Shown: positions 51,036-63,287, numbered from the stretch's first letter. The stretch: DNA of 64,000 nt from Paragorgia papillata (GCA_035771165.1 JAWNZC010000259.1:191001-255000), one strand, 5' to 3'. Numbers and translations: made by a program. Notes: a model not told the origin generated them from the letters alone.

Positions 51036-52720
51036 AATGTTACAGTTTTAACTTGTATTTTTTATACAACGTTTTATGATTTTTTAACTAGGACTTGTGC
51101 TTTTGCATTTTTTTTATCATTATTGGAAACAACCTTTTGGGACTGTTTTGCTCCATGTCAGAGCTCATCAGCATGCCTATGAATCACTGTTGTATAGTGA
51201 ATCCAACATGCAAGGGCGCCGGAGCCACGGGGTCAGTGGGGGCAGCTGCCCCCCTTGCCCTCGCAGCGCGGGGGCAGCACGGGGGCAACCAATTGCCCTT
51301 TCACGTAAGAGGAATGTTTTCTACAGGAATTGCCATTTCTATTATCGTATTAAATGACTTTTGTATCAATACCTCAAATGTCTCACAAGCTAACTTATTA
51401 CTGCAGACTATGCAGAAGCAGCAAATTAATTTTGCCTTAGGTTAGCTGTGTCCAACCTCGTTCTCAGGGCGTTTTTGAGATTTGGAGGGTGGGAAAAAGC
51501 CTTGGCATCGGCTAGTCGCCCAAAAATACTGGGTGTAATAAATTAGCAATTTAGTTTAGTATGCAAAATCATCTTGAGTAATGTAGCCCCGTGGGAGAAG
51601 TTTATTGTAATGGCAATCCTATTCAGTCCCGTTGGCGGTCAGGTTGAAACTTTTTTATCATACTGGCACAAGACTATGCATAAATATGTTTCACGAGGAA
51701 TGTTTAAGAAAAGCAAGCAACCAATGAAAATGCCGAATCCAACAGCCGATGCCAGAACCTTTTCCCACCTTACCAATTTCAAAAAGGCCCTGGCACAAGA
51801 CACAGCTCAACCTCGTTCTGACTTTTTTCACTTGGCAGGTGTTTTCTGGAACATTAAAGTTGCCATGTTTTCATAAATGTAAGTAGGGATGTAACATCAA
51901 TATGTACAATGCAGTCGTTGAATTTTCTTTCTCAATACATTGTCATTCATTATATTATACCGTTATGCTTTTTGGTTATTTTATGCTATAGAGCAAAATT
52001 GGCAAACATTATTTCCCACGTGCAAAAATTAATGCTGAGAAAAAGTGCCCTTTTTATATGGCTGCCCCAGCCGCCTTAAGTAGCTTCCGGGCCCCCTGCG
52101 GAAACATGGACAGCCAAGGCTCCAACATATTTTGTAAGGTCTATTGCAGCCACTTGCTGCAATCCCTTAGCTCCCAAGCTGTCTGCTTTTTGGGCACCAG
52201 ATACCAGCCTTAACACATACTAGCCAGACACGTACTGTCTGATTGGAAGAAGCATTATGAATGGACCATATAGGACATTTCATGGACATACAGAGGAGCT
52301 CACCTCTCTACATTATCCTAGTCATCTTAACCAGCTAATACTTTAGTTAACTCTCTTTCTTACTCTCTTTCCCCTTACTCCACACTTTACATACAAGAAA
52401 TCAGACATTGCCATCAAATCGTAGGTTGTAAAAACTAGAAAAGAATGGCATAAAATAGCTTTGGTTTTCGTAATTGAAAAAAAGTCTTCAATATTACCAT
52501 GTCCGACTTGACAAGAAGTATAGACCTGTCAGGAAAGATAACAATTCTGCTTCAGTGTCATTGTGCTTTGCTTTTATTTTGATAATGCTGCTTTTCGAGG
52601 TAGAGATTCTAAAAAGAGACCACTTGTTGTTCTTAATTACTTTTGTAACTGGTGTAGTCTGCCAAACCAGATGTTCTTTGACATAAGCAATATATTGGTA
52701 CGCGCCCGACTGTGTTTTAT
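51036..52720. other. Intergenic, no clear gene
   Basis: Mixed AT-rich and repeat-derived sequence. Short frames at 51095-51445 and 51574-51876 show no recognisable domains. Confidence 0.4.
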
Positions 52721-52721
52721 A

Positions 52722-53269
52722 AGGGGCCATACACAAAATACGTGACACTTTTTTTTGCCGATTTTTGACTCCCCCCTACCCCCCTTGTGACAATCTGTGA
52801 CGGTTGGCATTACCCCCCAACGAAAATTACGTGACTCAGAGCCAACCCAACCCAACCCAACCCCCCCCCCCCCCCCCCCACCCAACACCAAATTAATATG
52901 CAGTAATTATTCGAGAGCATGTGCAGGATCAGCCTTTATTTCATCGTTCTCAAAGCGACGTTATTTACATTAATCACTACATTCCTGTCCACAGACGACT
53001 CATTACCACTACAGTGTCAGCGATCACTTCACTTTCACGGTAAATTCTTCATGCTAGCTCCAATATATCGTTGTTCGTGGTATAGAATGAGGATTTGCAA
53101 CTCTACAATAAATTCTCATCAACATTGACATGTCATGTTTAATTTCAGCCTCTCCGTCACGTGACAGTGCTTTGTGATACCCCCTCCCCCCTTGTGACAT
53201 TATGTGACTATTGTTCAAACACACCTCCCCCCACCCCCCGAAGCGTCACGTATTTTATGTATGGCCCCT
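52722..53269. mobile_element. MITE with AGGGGCCATACA ends
   Basis: aggggccatacacaaaatac and its near-complement at 53243-53269 bound about 550 bp. Inside each end are runs of C near ttgtgaca. The target duplication is not clear. Confidence 0.65.
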
Positions 53270-53802
53270 AACAAGTAGATACTTGTTAGTTTCTATGAAT
53301 AGATTTGCCATGTTTTCGAGAACAGCAACAAGTATTAGAGTTTTACCTCAGTTGTGCGTGACTGCCTAGCTAGCTACTTGCGATGACTTAATTGCATGCA
53401 GTAATTACTTTCGGTGGCTCGCGACTATTGTGAGCTTATTAATTTATGTTTCATTGCAAGTTTTTTTTAAAGTCGCTACAACCTAGCTGTACTTTTGTTT
53501 GACAGGTATATCTCAAGTCAACACACGTTAACTTAGTTGCGATGGCTTGCGACGTTGCGTTCTCATTTGATTCAGGCTCAATTTGCGGGACAAGATCTAA
53601 TTGTGTCACAAGTTACTGCAAGTCATTGCAAGTTGGCGGTGAAGTGAAAGAAAGCTAAAACGTGCATGCGCAATGACTGCGTTCTTAGATTCCATTTCAC
53701 AACATACAAAAATTAGGCAATCACGCTCCAATTGATCTTTTCAACATTTCTCCTTTTAAAGTTTTTTTATTCCTAGCAGCATTTTAATACCATTCTCAGT
53801 GA
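53270..53802. other. Intergenic, no feature recognised
   Basis: AT-rich sequence between a MITE and duplication copy B, with a few gcgactt/gcaagtc motifs. No gene. Confidence 0.4.
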
Positions 53803-54193
53803 AGCCAAGTAAAGAATCAAACGTTTAACGTTACTGTTTAACTTATGTGCTGATTAATTTATAACGCCGCGCTTTTAGGGCTTTCAAACTACTAGAATAG
53901 GTTGTTTCAAAAGAATACTAATTTATTTTCTAATAAGGGTTCCTGTTTTTTTATACACACTGTAGATATTGCCCTTGTCAACAGGACAATATCTAGATAT
54001 TGCCCTGGTCAACATGGCAATATATAGTAATTATATGTTTTTTCGAAAACCTCCTCAACTATTAAATAAGTCAGTTAATTACCTTGAACCGGCTTTTATC
54101 CAAATAAACCCCTCGGGGCCTGTGGTCCCTCGGGCTGTATTTGGCTAAAAGCCTCGGTTCTCGGTAATTAACTCTCACTTATTTACCACTTAA

Positions 54194-54723
54194 GTGCCAC
54201 CAACCCCCAAATGTTTTTTGCACGAATAAACATCGCCAGTCCAAATGATGAAGAATACAATATAAATTAACTAAACTGGTAAAATCCTCTTGATTTAAGA
54301 ATCGATTGAAGTGGCGATAATGACAGACACGATGGAGCACTTGGGAGACTGCGTCGAGAAGGGTTTGTGACGTAATACCAGGAATTCTATATTTATTTAC
54401 TGTAAAGTAAATAGGAAAGAACGTACCCAGGTTACGTTTATAGCCAGTTTAGCTATATTTTTCATTTTAATTATTTTATTATAGTTCCAGTGTACTACAC
54501 TTTATAGATTTTTGAAGACAAATTCCTGGTATTACGTCATACGCATCCTATACCCATTCCCCTCACTTCTCCGCCATGGGACAAACAGATGCGAAATTTT
54601 GCAAGTTTGAAGGGGCATAAAAAATGAAAGAAGTGTTCAATAACAGAAAATATATGTTGGTGCTAATATGCTCAACAAGGGCTATTTGAATCCCGAGAAA
54701 CATTTTTTGGGGTTAGTGGCACT
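54194..54723. mobile_element. MITE with TTAA target duplication (copy B)
   Basis: Duplicate of 41510-42040. TTAA lies at 54190-54193 and 54724-54727. The terminal A of the left end is missing here. Confidence 0.8.
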
Positions 54724-56521
54724 TTAACATTCAACTATAGTTACTAGTTCAAAGATATGTAATGCATATTTGATGTGTCACTTGGAATCTAAGAGATGAG
54801 CATATATATAGATCAGTCATTTCAAGTATATCTCATATACAAACGCTATACACCGTTTAGGAGGACATGTACATGCATGACTATATATAATTATGAGCAA
54901 CCTTAGCTCTTCATCAAAGCCTCGATCACTGGCTCAATGATTAGAACGTCTAATCGCTAATTATAGAAGGTTGCATGTCCAATCCCTGTCTGGGGCTTAG
55001 AAATATTTTTTTAAATCGTTTCAAATTCTGAATAACATGACCGTCGGGTGCTCGATTCCCACCCGCATGGGGACTCTGAAGAATACATCCTATAAGGTGC
55101 TGTTTACATGAGCTGGGCTAGCCAGATTAACCGGGCTGATGTTAAGGAGATGTTTACATGAGCCGGGCTAGCCCTGTGTGCTATGCTTACAGAAAACGAA
55201 AGCAATTCTGCTTTGTTATATCATTCAGCATTTCTCAAATAGTCGTATTAAGATTTTAACGTATTAATATATGAACAGCCCTTAAGTACATCATAATCCC
55301 TGAAAGGTTTAACTAAAGTATGTTCTTTTGACTATCATATTATTCAAGTTTAACCAGAAATGCACATAGAAGATGTATTGGGAGTGTGTTAATTATATTA
55401 CGTCGAATTACATCGGAATGAGTGAAATTCTATTTCAGCATCACATTTCAATATATAATATATAAGTTAATTCATTTGTTTATTAGAGTTCAATGGATTA
55501 AGATTACCTCACTAGCAAATAGAAAGCTAGATGTTGGATTACTTAGATATTTATTTACAATTTAGAAACTGAGATTTTATGAGTTTATTGTGCAGTTGAG
55601 AATTTCCAATTTAATTCCCAAAAAAACTTCCTGGATTAACAAGGAAGACCCTTTGAAGTGAAATGCGTATTAATACTAAGTTTGTAGTGTTAACTAACCT
55701 TTTTCACTTCTCCTTCACACAACCAAGCGCGAACAACACTTTCCAACCATTTACAAATGATGGAACGTTAGTTTGAATTAAACTATTCATTGCTTTGTTT
55801 CTCATCTCAGCGTGTGATATTTTTTGACAATAAAAAGCTAAAAACAACTTACTGAAATCAATTATCGACAAACCATTTTTCTTTTTTGCTCTGCTTAATA
55901 TAAGCGGACTTTAGGGATTATAGGAAATAGAACGGAACATAATGATAATTATTGGACATGGGTGTATATGCCGATTTATCTCTAAGTTGGTATTGTTAAA
56001 GCAGTTTAGCGACTAACAGTCATTTTCTTTCCTGAGTGTAGCGTGGGCGGCTGCGCAAGCATCCTGTGATGTATGGCATGGTAACATACCAAAACAAAAC
56101 ACCGACGTTTATAACTCAAGGCTTTCATCAGAGTAGAGGTGGTTGGGAAAGTTTATCTCCCCCCCCCCTAAATTAAACTGAAGGAGGGGATATCCCACAA
56201 AATCAAAAAAATATATTCTAATCGGAAGTGTACCTAGAACTTTTGCCTAGAGAAACATCTAGCCTAGTCTCTAGGCCTACCTCGGTTAACGCGTTTCGGA
56301 AGTGATCCGAACGGACCCGCTGGGGAAGGCCTAGCAAATTAAAATTCGTAAACACTTTCACTTTACAGCTTGGTTGTTTATTGAGGAAGAGTTGTGATAT
56401 TATGATGTTCTAAGTGTTTTCCAACATTTAATATCCCATCTGCATAAAATAATACAAGCCTGCTCACCTCGGATCGACGAAGTTTCACTAGCCTAGCTTT
56501 CTTAATTTAATTTAATTTATT

Positions 56522-58800
56522 AACTTCGCCACAACAAAAAATTACAAATTATAAAGAGAAAATCGTGGCGGGGTATCCACAACAGCAAAACGCCAATTAC
56601 TGTGGACCCGAGTAATCAAAGAATAATTAAAAACAACAAATAATAGGAGCATGCAAACTACGACCTATGTTACAGTGTAAACACACCGTTTTCCATGTCC
56701 GAGAGTTTTCAGGATCGTAACAATTAGATAAAGCAGTAGCATAATATTCCATAAATTAGCTTTAAAGGAGGGTAGGGAAATTGATTTTTTGCGAAGGTTA
56801 CTGGGTAAGATGTTCCAAATTCTGGTAACTCTAATAATAAACGAAGTCTGATAAGTTTTTGTTCGACAAAAATGTTGAAAAACTATTTCATCAGCTAGAG
56901 CAGAAGACCGTGTTGATCTAGTATGTAATTTGGCCTTTGGTAACACTTCAGGAGCAATGTCAACTAAGGCATTTACAGCCTTGAAAAGCAGGACCAGGTC
57001 CAAGAATTCGTACCAGTAACAAATTGGATGGGTGGTAGCGCAGCGATATGCTAAGTTGAGAATAAACTTAGTTGCTCGTCGTTGTACTCTCTCCACAATC
57101 GCGTTATGAGCAAAATGGTTTGTGGCGCCCATACTTGCGTTCCATATCCAATATGAGATCTTACTAAAGCGAGGTACAACGAACGACGAGCTGAAACACT
57201 TTTAATTTCTAAAGTTGATCTTTTAACGTATCCCAGTAACTGATTTGCTTTAGCACAATGAGCAAGCACTTGTTTTTTTCATCCAAGATCGGAAGCTATC
57301 CATATTCCCAAGTCTCGAGACGCGTCACAATTACTAAGGCGGTTGCAATTCATGGAATAAGGCCAGACTATCGGATTCTTTTTCCTGAATATGGTTTGCA
57401 CTTTACATTTTTCGGTATTGAATGGAATACCAAATAACGAAGACCACATAATTAAATTGTCTAAATCAGACTGGAGATTGGCAGCATCTGTTGGATTAGA
57501 TATTGTTTGAAAAATCTTAGTATCATCTGCAAATGCTGCTAATTTTGATGAAGATACATAATCTGGTAAGCTATTAACATAGAGTAGAAAAAGAACAGGG
57601 CCTAAAATAGAACCCTGCGGGACACCGGATGTCACCTGTATAGAATTGGATGTTTCACTAAGCACTGTTACTCTCTGCCGACGATTTGTCAGATATAATT
57701 GAAACCATGTTACTATACCAATAGGTAAACCACACTGTTGGAGAATTCCTATTAAAACTTGGTGACTAACTCGGTCAAAAGCCTTAGACAAATCTAGGTA
57801 GATCACATCTACTTGACTAGAAGAGTCAAGTTGTTTCCCAATGAAATCTAGGACTTCTAGCAGTTGGGTGGTACAGGATTTCCCTGGTGTAAAACCATGC
57901 TGAGAATTTTTAATGATACCAAAAACGTGATCTTTGATCAACGACAACACACACCGCTCCATAACTTTGGAAATTACACTTAGTAACGATATTGGTCTGT
58001 AGTTTTCTACATAGGTTTTCTCACCACTTTTTAACAGTGGGACAATGTTTGCCAATTTCCAGTCATCTGGAACGACGCCGAGCTGTAACGATTCGTTGAA
58101 TATGGCACAGAGAGATGGTGAAATTTCGTGTGCAGTTTCCTTCAAGATACGTGCAGGAATTCCATCTGGACCTAGCGCTTTGTTTATATCCAACGAGACT
58201 AATATTTGGCTAACCAAATCTTGGGGGATAAACATTAGATGCTACAGACATTGTCCGAGGAATAGAACTCAATTTGGTCTTAAATTTGAATAAAGACCAA
58301 AATCGTTTAGGGTTTGTCTGCAAAACATTACTAACTCGCAAATAGAAAACCTCCCTTCTTTCGCTTAGGAGGCGCTTAATAAGTGATCGAAGGGACCTAA
58401 ATTTCTCTCGTAAATCAGTACTTGGATGATGTATAAGTTTGCGACGTATTCAAGATTTCTTTTTTATTAAATGCATAATTTCACTAGTTATCCACGGTGA
58501 ATGGTTTCTTTTCTTAAGCAACTTAAATGGTACAAAATCTTTAATTGCGGCAAGATAGGAGTCTTTCCAACAGGTCCAAGCTTCGTTAATGTCGCCATTT
58601 GTATTGACAAAGTTAGAAAGATTTAAGGAAGTAAGAGCAGAACGAAGTCCGTCAAAATCAGCTTTTCGATAGTCATAAATAAGTCTCGTTGTTTTAACGG
58701 GTGGTTGAACATACATTTGCAAGTCAAAAATAATAACAGAGTGGTCAGATACAATTCCAGACACCTCAGGGGGTATAATTTTACGAATCGCTAGCTTTCC
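56522..58800 (-). mobile_element. Non-LTR retrotransposon (APE/RT type), copy B
   Basis: Same element as copy A. The endonuclease end (58800-58450) includes the SDHSVI motif, with the catalytic S-D-H. It is followed by an in-frame TGA shared with copy A. RT covers 58235-57279 with YLDLSKAFDRVSH, TSGVPQGSILGP and AFADDTKIF. A private TGA near 57279 replaces a tryptophan codon. The C-terminal domain runs from about 57270 to 56665. The 5' end is truncated within the endonuclease. The minus-strand 3' end is the short AATTT tail. Confidence 0.87.
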
Positions 58801-59106
58801 TTCTGCAACCACAAAAGTTGAAAGTTAAACAGTTACATTTTCATTCCGAGCTCCAATTGGAATATATTCCATAATTCCCTTCTTTTGATCGCCAAGATCT
58901 TTGGTAAAATCTTCACAGACATCCTTGTGCTCACATACTGTCGCTCAGTGTTGTATGCTAGATCCCAGGGACACTCGAAGGGCCAGAACGATTCTGCGCA
59001 GGACCTTTTTGCGAATGTTGCTAGGCCTTCTCGTTTCCAGCTCTCCCCAGTCTTCCCAAGAACCCAAACCGACTACGCGGCCAAGCGCATGACGGAAAGT
59101 ACCATC

Positions 59107-59299
59107 TCCTACCCTACCCTACCCTACCCTACCCTACCCTACCCTACCCTACCCTACCCTACCCTACCCTACCCTACCGTACCGTACCATACCCTACCGT
59201 ACCGTACCCTACCCTACCCTACCCTACCCTACCCTACCCTACCCTACTCTACTCTACTCTACTCTACTCTACTCTACTCTACTCTACTCTACTCTACTC
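59107..59299. repeat. (ACCCT)n/(ACTCT)n satellite
   Basis: Pentamer repeats, ACCCT grading into ACTCT after about 59245, with some ACCGT units. It begins within 10 bases of the end of duplication copy B. Confidence 0.95.
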
Positions 59300-59324
59300 A
59301 GGGCAGTCCCACTGTCTGAATTAA

Positions 59325-59777
59325 AGGGTATAGTGGCAATAAAAATTAAAGTTTGTTTAATTTGAAAGAACTCATAAAATTCTAATAGAAGATCTTTTAC
59401 AACTTTTTCGTATCTTTCTTCATTTTCAAGATATTTCAATTTGTTTAATATGTAATCATTTACATGGCCTCTGACGTCATGAGCAGGGTAACTGATGTTG
59501 CTTTGTGTAAAAATACTGTATGTAAAAAAACACACAGTAACACAGCAACACAGTTTCAAATGATTTCGTTGAACAAATTTAGAGATATAACTGATTTTTC
59601 TACGTGTGAAAATATTTTACCCCACTCCTGACGTCAGAGACCATCTCGTTTACATATTAAACAAATTGAAATATCTTGAAAACGAAGAAAGATACAAAAA
59701 AATTGTAAAAGATCTTCTATTACAATTTTATGAGTTCTTTCAAATTAGACAAACTTAATTTTTGTTGCCAATGTCCT
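59325..59777. mobile_element. MITE with TTAA target duplication and long inverted arms
   Basis: Left end agggtatagtggcaa and right end ttgccaatgtcct, each flanked by TTAA (59321-59324 and 59778-59781). The arms are inverted copies over about 190 bp. Related fragments lie at 38982-39150 and more distantly at 10.0-10.8 kb. Confidence 0.78.
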
Positions 59778-59955
59778 TTAAGTCATATTAAGCTATTAAA
59801 ATGTCTATGAACAAAAATTGACCGTACATTAAACCGCAATCCTTTGCGCATACTAAATATTGTTTCTTGTAGAAACAATTGTTTCTTGAAAGAACATTTA
59901 AAATGACGAATTACATCTTTTCCAGTTTTTCATTTTGTTGCTTTGTTGTTTTCAG

Positions 59956-60063
59956 GCTGCGCCTCCCGCAATTGGTCCTAATAATCCAAACTATCCCACC
60001 GCTCCAGGCTATGGTTTCCCGCCACCCTATCCAGCTCAACCTGCACACCAAGCTGCAAGTTAA
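59956..60063 (+). CDS. Proline-rich C-terminal exon of an upstream gene
   Basis: After a pyrimidine-rich tract ending TTTTCAG, 35 codons run to TAA at 60061-60063. They read AAPPAIGPNNPNYPTAPGYG and end FPPPYPAQPAHQAAS. PPPY/PxY-rich tails of this kind occur in small membrane proteins such as the Shisa and CYYR groups and can bind WW domains. AATAAA at 60221 gives a plausible polyadenylation site. The upstream exons were not found; the sequence to the left is repeat-derived. Confidence 0.6.
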   Translation, partial: AAPPAIGPNNPNYPTAPGYGFPPPYPAQPAHQAAS

Positions 60064-60220
60064 ACCAAGTGAACAAGAGTACTCAAGGAATATATCTATT
60101 ATTAATATAAAATTTATAACCCAGTATTGATTCATAGATTCAAAAAAGAACTATTAAATAGTAAAAAAAATTGACAACGTATTTTAACTAATTAACAATG
60201 GTGGTTCTTTATTAATTTGA

Positions 60221-60226
60221 AATAAA
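60221..60226 (+). promoter_or_regulatory. Polyadenylation signal AATAAA
   Basis: 158 bases after the stop codon of the proline-rich terminal exon. Confidence 0.5.
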
Positions 60227-60279
60227 ACAATTGAATTTCATGGTCTTTCACGTAATCTTGGGGGGCTTACATTTTAATA

Positions 60280-60400
60280 CACGGTCAGTCCGGTTAAATG
60301 GAACACGATTCGTTTGAGACCTGGGATGGTCTGACTGGAAAATTTGGTCCTAATCAAAAGCAAGTCCATTCTGGCCGGACTGATCGGTCTAACCCTGTCA
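60280..60400. mobile_element. Short repeat with GGTCAGTCCGG inverted ends
   Basis: ggtcagtccggttaaatgg at the left and an inverted ccggactgatcggtc at about 60377-60391 bound about 110 bp. A tiny MITE is likely. Confidence 0.5.
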
Positions 60401-60430
60401 ATTGGAAAGCGCCCTTGGTTGATTGAATGG

Positions 60431-60783
60431 ACCTTTTCACCAATAGCGGCGCCATCTTGAATTCGCAATGCATTGTGGTCTATCCAGGGTAACAGGTACG
60501 CTAGCTTATAATTACAATTGCGTAGTATGGAGACACGTGCACAATGCGGTAAATTATTTTTATAAATACTTTCGTTGCAACGATGTCTAAATATGAACGT
60601 AACTAATCATTTGTCATGAATCTATCCTTATACGTCCGAGAACTGTTACTTTTACTAATATCACAACGATCATATTTAGACATTGTTGCCACGAAAGTGT
60701 TTATAAAGAAAAAAATAGCGCATTGTGTCTCAACGCTAGGCAATCACCCTGGATAGACCACAATGCATGGTGAAAAGGTCCAT
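60431..60783. mobile_element. MITE with ggaccttttcacc ends
   Basis: ggaccttttcacc at the left and ggtgaaaaggtcc at the right. Inside, atgcattgtggtctatccag and the aaatactttcgttgcaacga region recur inverted. Confidence 0.65.
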
Positions 60784-60965
60784 ATTACAGTAGCACATAA
60801 GGATATAAAAGGATTGGTGAAATCCCGGTTTGCCGTGCCCCTAGCTGTCCCTTCTCATCCCACAAATCCTCAACGTCATGACGTCATAGTTCTAGAAGGA
60901 GGAAGTTTCCAGAAGTGGGTTTTGCGCGTTTCTCTTGTTTCGTGAAACTCTTTTGGGAAATCGGA

Positions 60966-61019
60966 ATGTTTTTAACACTGTGCGTCTTTGCTGGAGTGTT
61001 GGCGTTTCTGCCGGGTACA
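60966..61019 (+). CDS. Signal-peptide first exon of right-edge gene
   Basis: Starts at ATG 60966 and reads MFLTLCVFAGVLAFLPGT, a strong hydrophobic leader, with a GTAAGT donor straight after in phase 0. The frame is open upstream, but no ATG lies there. The next exon in phase 0 was not found, so a cysteine-rich ectodomain exon may lie in 61020-62900 or the model may be wrong. Confidence 0.5.
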
Positions 61020-61672
61020 GTAAGTATTTTTAATGATTTTAAAGGTACAATTATAGAATATACTTTGGAAAATTTGGTTTGGCTAAAGCAGAGAATACGC
61101 GTCCATTTAAATTGCAATATAGTAAGTTAAACGTTTCGAGTGAATGCCATTTAAATTGTTTCTGTGAGAAGACTGCAACCGCGGTCCGCTGTGCGCCGTG
61201 TTTAGCCTGTTTCAAACTCTGGTTTGTTTAAATAACTATTAAAAAGCATGTAGTAATCTATAGTATGCTAAAGGACTGAGTTATGTGGAGGCAAGTATTA
61301 AACAGGCGAATGAGAATGCCTTTCTTTAATGCCAGACGCAGATTCTTCCCACCGCGTCATCCATATGAGGTAAATAGGGTGTCGTGGTTATTAATATAAA
61401 CAAAATGGCCGGTTAAAGTGATTACCCGTATTTTTTCCCCAGTGTATTTTAGCTGTACAAGCTGTCGTATTGTAATTTTACATGCCACAAGGCTCCTTGT
61501 TCTTAGATTAGGGCAAGAGGCTATGTTTTCATTGGGTGTGGGATGATAGGGGGGGGGGGGGGGGGTTGGTTCAGGTTATAATAATTTTGCATTAATAATT
61601 TTGCTATCGTTCCAATTTGTGTGTGTGTATGTGTGGGGGGGGGGGGGGGGGGGGAGGTTAACATAATTTTCT
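61020..61672. other. Intron, no exon found
   Basis: AT-rich with poly-G runs at 61548-61565 and 61634-61654. Confidence 0.4.
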
Positions 61673-62105
61673 ATAGCACAAACGTCCCCGATTTGTGATT
61701 AGGGTTAGCGCTCATGGTTCCATTGTATGGGGGTAAGGTAATCGTAATTTTCCATACCACAAACTTCCCCGATTTGTGATTAAGGTTAAGGTTCATGGTT
61801 CCATTGTATGGGGGTAAGGTAATCGTAATTTTCCATACCACAAACTTACCCAATTTGTGATTAGGGTTAAGGTTCATGGTTCCATTGTATGGGGGTAAGG
61901 TAATCGTAATTTTCCATACCACAAACTTACCCGATTTGTGATTAGGGTTAGGGCTCATGGTTCCATTGTATGGGGGTAAGGTAATCGTAATTTTCCATAG
62001 CACAAACTTCCCCGATTTGTGATTAGGGTTAAGGTTCATGGTTCCATTGTATGGGGGTAAGGTAATCGTAATTTTCCATACCACAAACTTTCCTGATTTT
62101 TTATT
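61673..62105. repeat. 81-bp tandem repeat, five copies
   Basis: catggttccattgtatgggg recurs at 61713, 61794, 61875, 61956 and 62037, exactly 81 bases apart. Since 81 is divisible by three, the minus strand has a repeated 27-residue frame (WKITITLPPYNGTM). This is probably non-coding. Confidence 0.92.
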
Positions 62106-62670
62106 AGGGTTACGCTTAATATTAGGATCACGATTAACATAAAGTTAAGTACCATTACTTGTCGGAGACTTCTCACGTAACCACGTAGCCACGTAAGCAG
62201 GGTAGCCACGTAGCAGGGTAGCCACGTAGCCGCGTAGGGGGCATGGGGGCTGCAGCCCCCCCAACATTTTATGTGGATGGGCCGGAGTATCATGGCATTG
62301 TTGATTTTTGAGGTGGGGAGCTGAAAAAAGAGACTGGGTACAAAACTAAGAGGTTGCTGAGCAAATGGATGGATGGACATGAGTGCTAACAGAGGATCGA
62401 TTAAGCAATATTAAACAACCCCCTCAATTTTACTTTGCTATAGCCTTCAGCCGCCCCCAATATTTCACATCTTCCTATACCACTGCCTACCTCATTCATA
62501 CTATAATACTATACCGGTACCTTCCCGAAAATGGCCAGAAATTGTATCAATTCAAGTATTCAACAGAACTCCATTACAGTACAGTAAAGTTATCAAAAGT
62601 CCAACTTACATGGAACCTTGTCCTTTTCTTTCAATGAGTTGGCCCTAGGGTGTAAACTTTCAGCATTCTT
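62106..62670. other. Intron, repeat-derived
   Basis: Includes ccacgtagccacgta-type short repeats at 62177-62235 and a GC-rich hairpin at 62240-62264. No exon seen. Confidence 0.4.
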
Positions 62671-62674
62671 AGTT

Positions 62675-62990
62675 AAAATGGAAATACCTTCCCACTTCCA
62701 CTTCTGTAGTTGGTTGTGTGTCTGTATTTCTGTAGCTGCTACTGAAGCATGAGGAAAGTCTAGTGATAAAAGTCACCAATTCTTGATGTATATTCGTCTG
62801 TTGGTATCGATTTGGGATAAACATCCATTGTATTATATGATTAAATCATTGCCATTTAAAGCTAAATTATACTATTTTTGTACAATTTCCAACAAACCTT
62901 TTTCTCAGGCTTCGGTAGCAGCTACAGAAATACTGTAATACGCAACAAACTAGAGAAGAAGAAGTGGGAAGGTATTTCCATTTTGACTGT
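62675..62990. repeat. Inverted repeat around a candidate exon
   Basis: The left arm (62675-62758) and right arm (62902-62990) are inverted copies over about 85 bp, including ggaaataccttcccacttc and gcttc.gtagcagctacagaaata. It may be a MITE. The candidate exon 62909-62971 lies in the right arm. Confidence 0.7.
62909..62971 (+). CDS. Candidate short exon before the transmembrane exon
   Basis: Acceptor TTTCTCAG, donor GTATTT. The 63 bases are open in the frame that joins the next exon (phase 2 in, phase 1 out) and read FGSSYRNTVIRNKLEKKKWE. Because it lies in one arm of an inverted repeat it could be an exonised MITE or a coincidence. Confidence 0.35.
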
Positions 62991-63018
62991 AAAGTAATTA
63001 TGAATTATATTTTTACAG

Positions 63019-63101
63019 GGTTCTGGATAGTTTTAGTTGTGGGCATAGTGTTCTTCAGCATTTGTATTACAATTTGTTGTCGAGTGCAACGACGTCGCAA
63101 G
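63019..63101 (+). CDS. Transmembrane exon of right-edge gene
   Basis: Acceptor TTTTTACAG, donor GTTGGT. The exon reads FWIVLVVGIVFFSICITICC and then RVQRRRK, a single membrane helix followed by cysteines and a basic stop-transfer cluster. This resembles the membrane segment of Shisa/CYYR-type proteins. It leaves in phase 0, matching the next exon. Confidence 0.7.
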
Positions 63102-63287
63102 GTTGGTTACATTGTGGTGCGTGGTGAGAGCTAATTGTACCAAGTACAACTGTTCATACTCATCAGCAGTCTGGACAGGTTAGCTGTTTGCTCTCCTTAA
63201 AACATTTTTTTACATTGTGTAGTGCCAAAAAATATTTATAAGTAATAACAATTCACATAAAAGAAATGAAAAATGTGCGACCTGTGT

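Larger units (their letters stand above)
53803..59098. repeat. Segmental duplication, copy B
   Basis: Homologous to 38588-49797 minus its insertions. It begins at gccaagt and ends at catgacggaaa, immediately before the ACCCT satellite at 59107. Flanks on both sides of the retrotransposon are shared, so this is a duplicated locus, not two independent retrotransposon insertions. Confidence 0.88.

Noticed and set aside
59107..59299. Interstitial telomere array
   Set aside because: The unit is the pentamer ACCCT, not the CCCTAA hexamer expected of an animal telomere.
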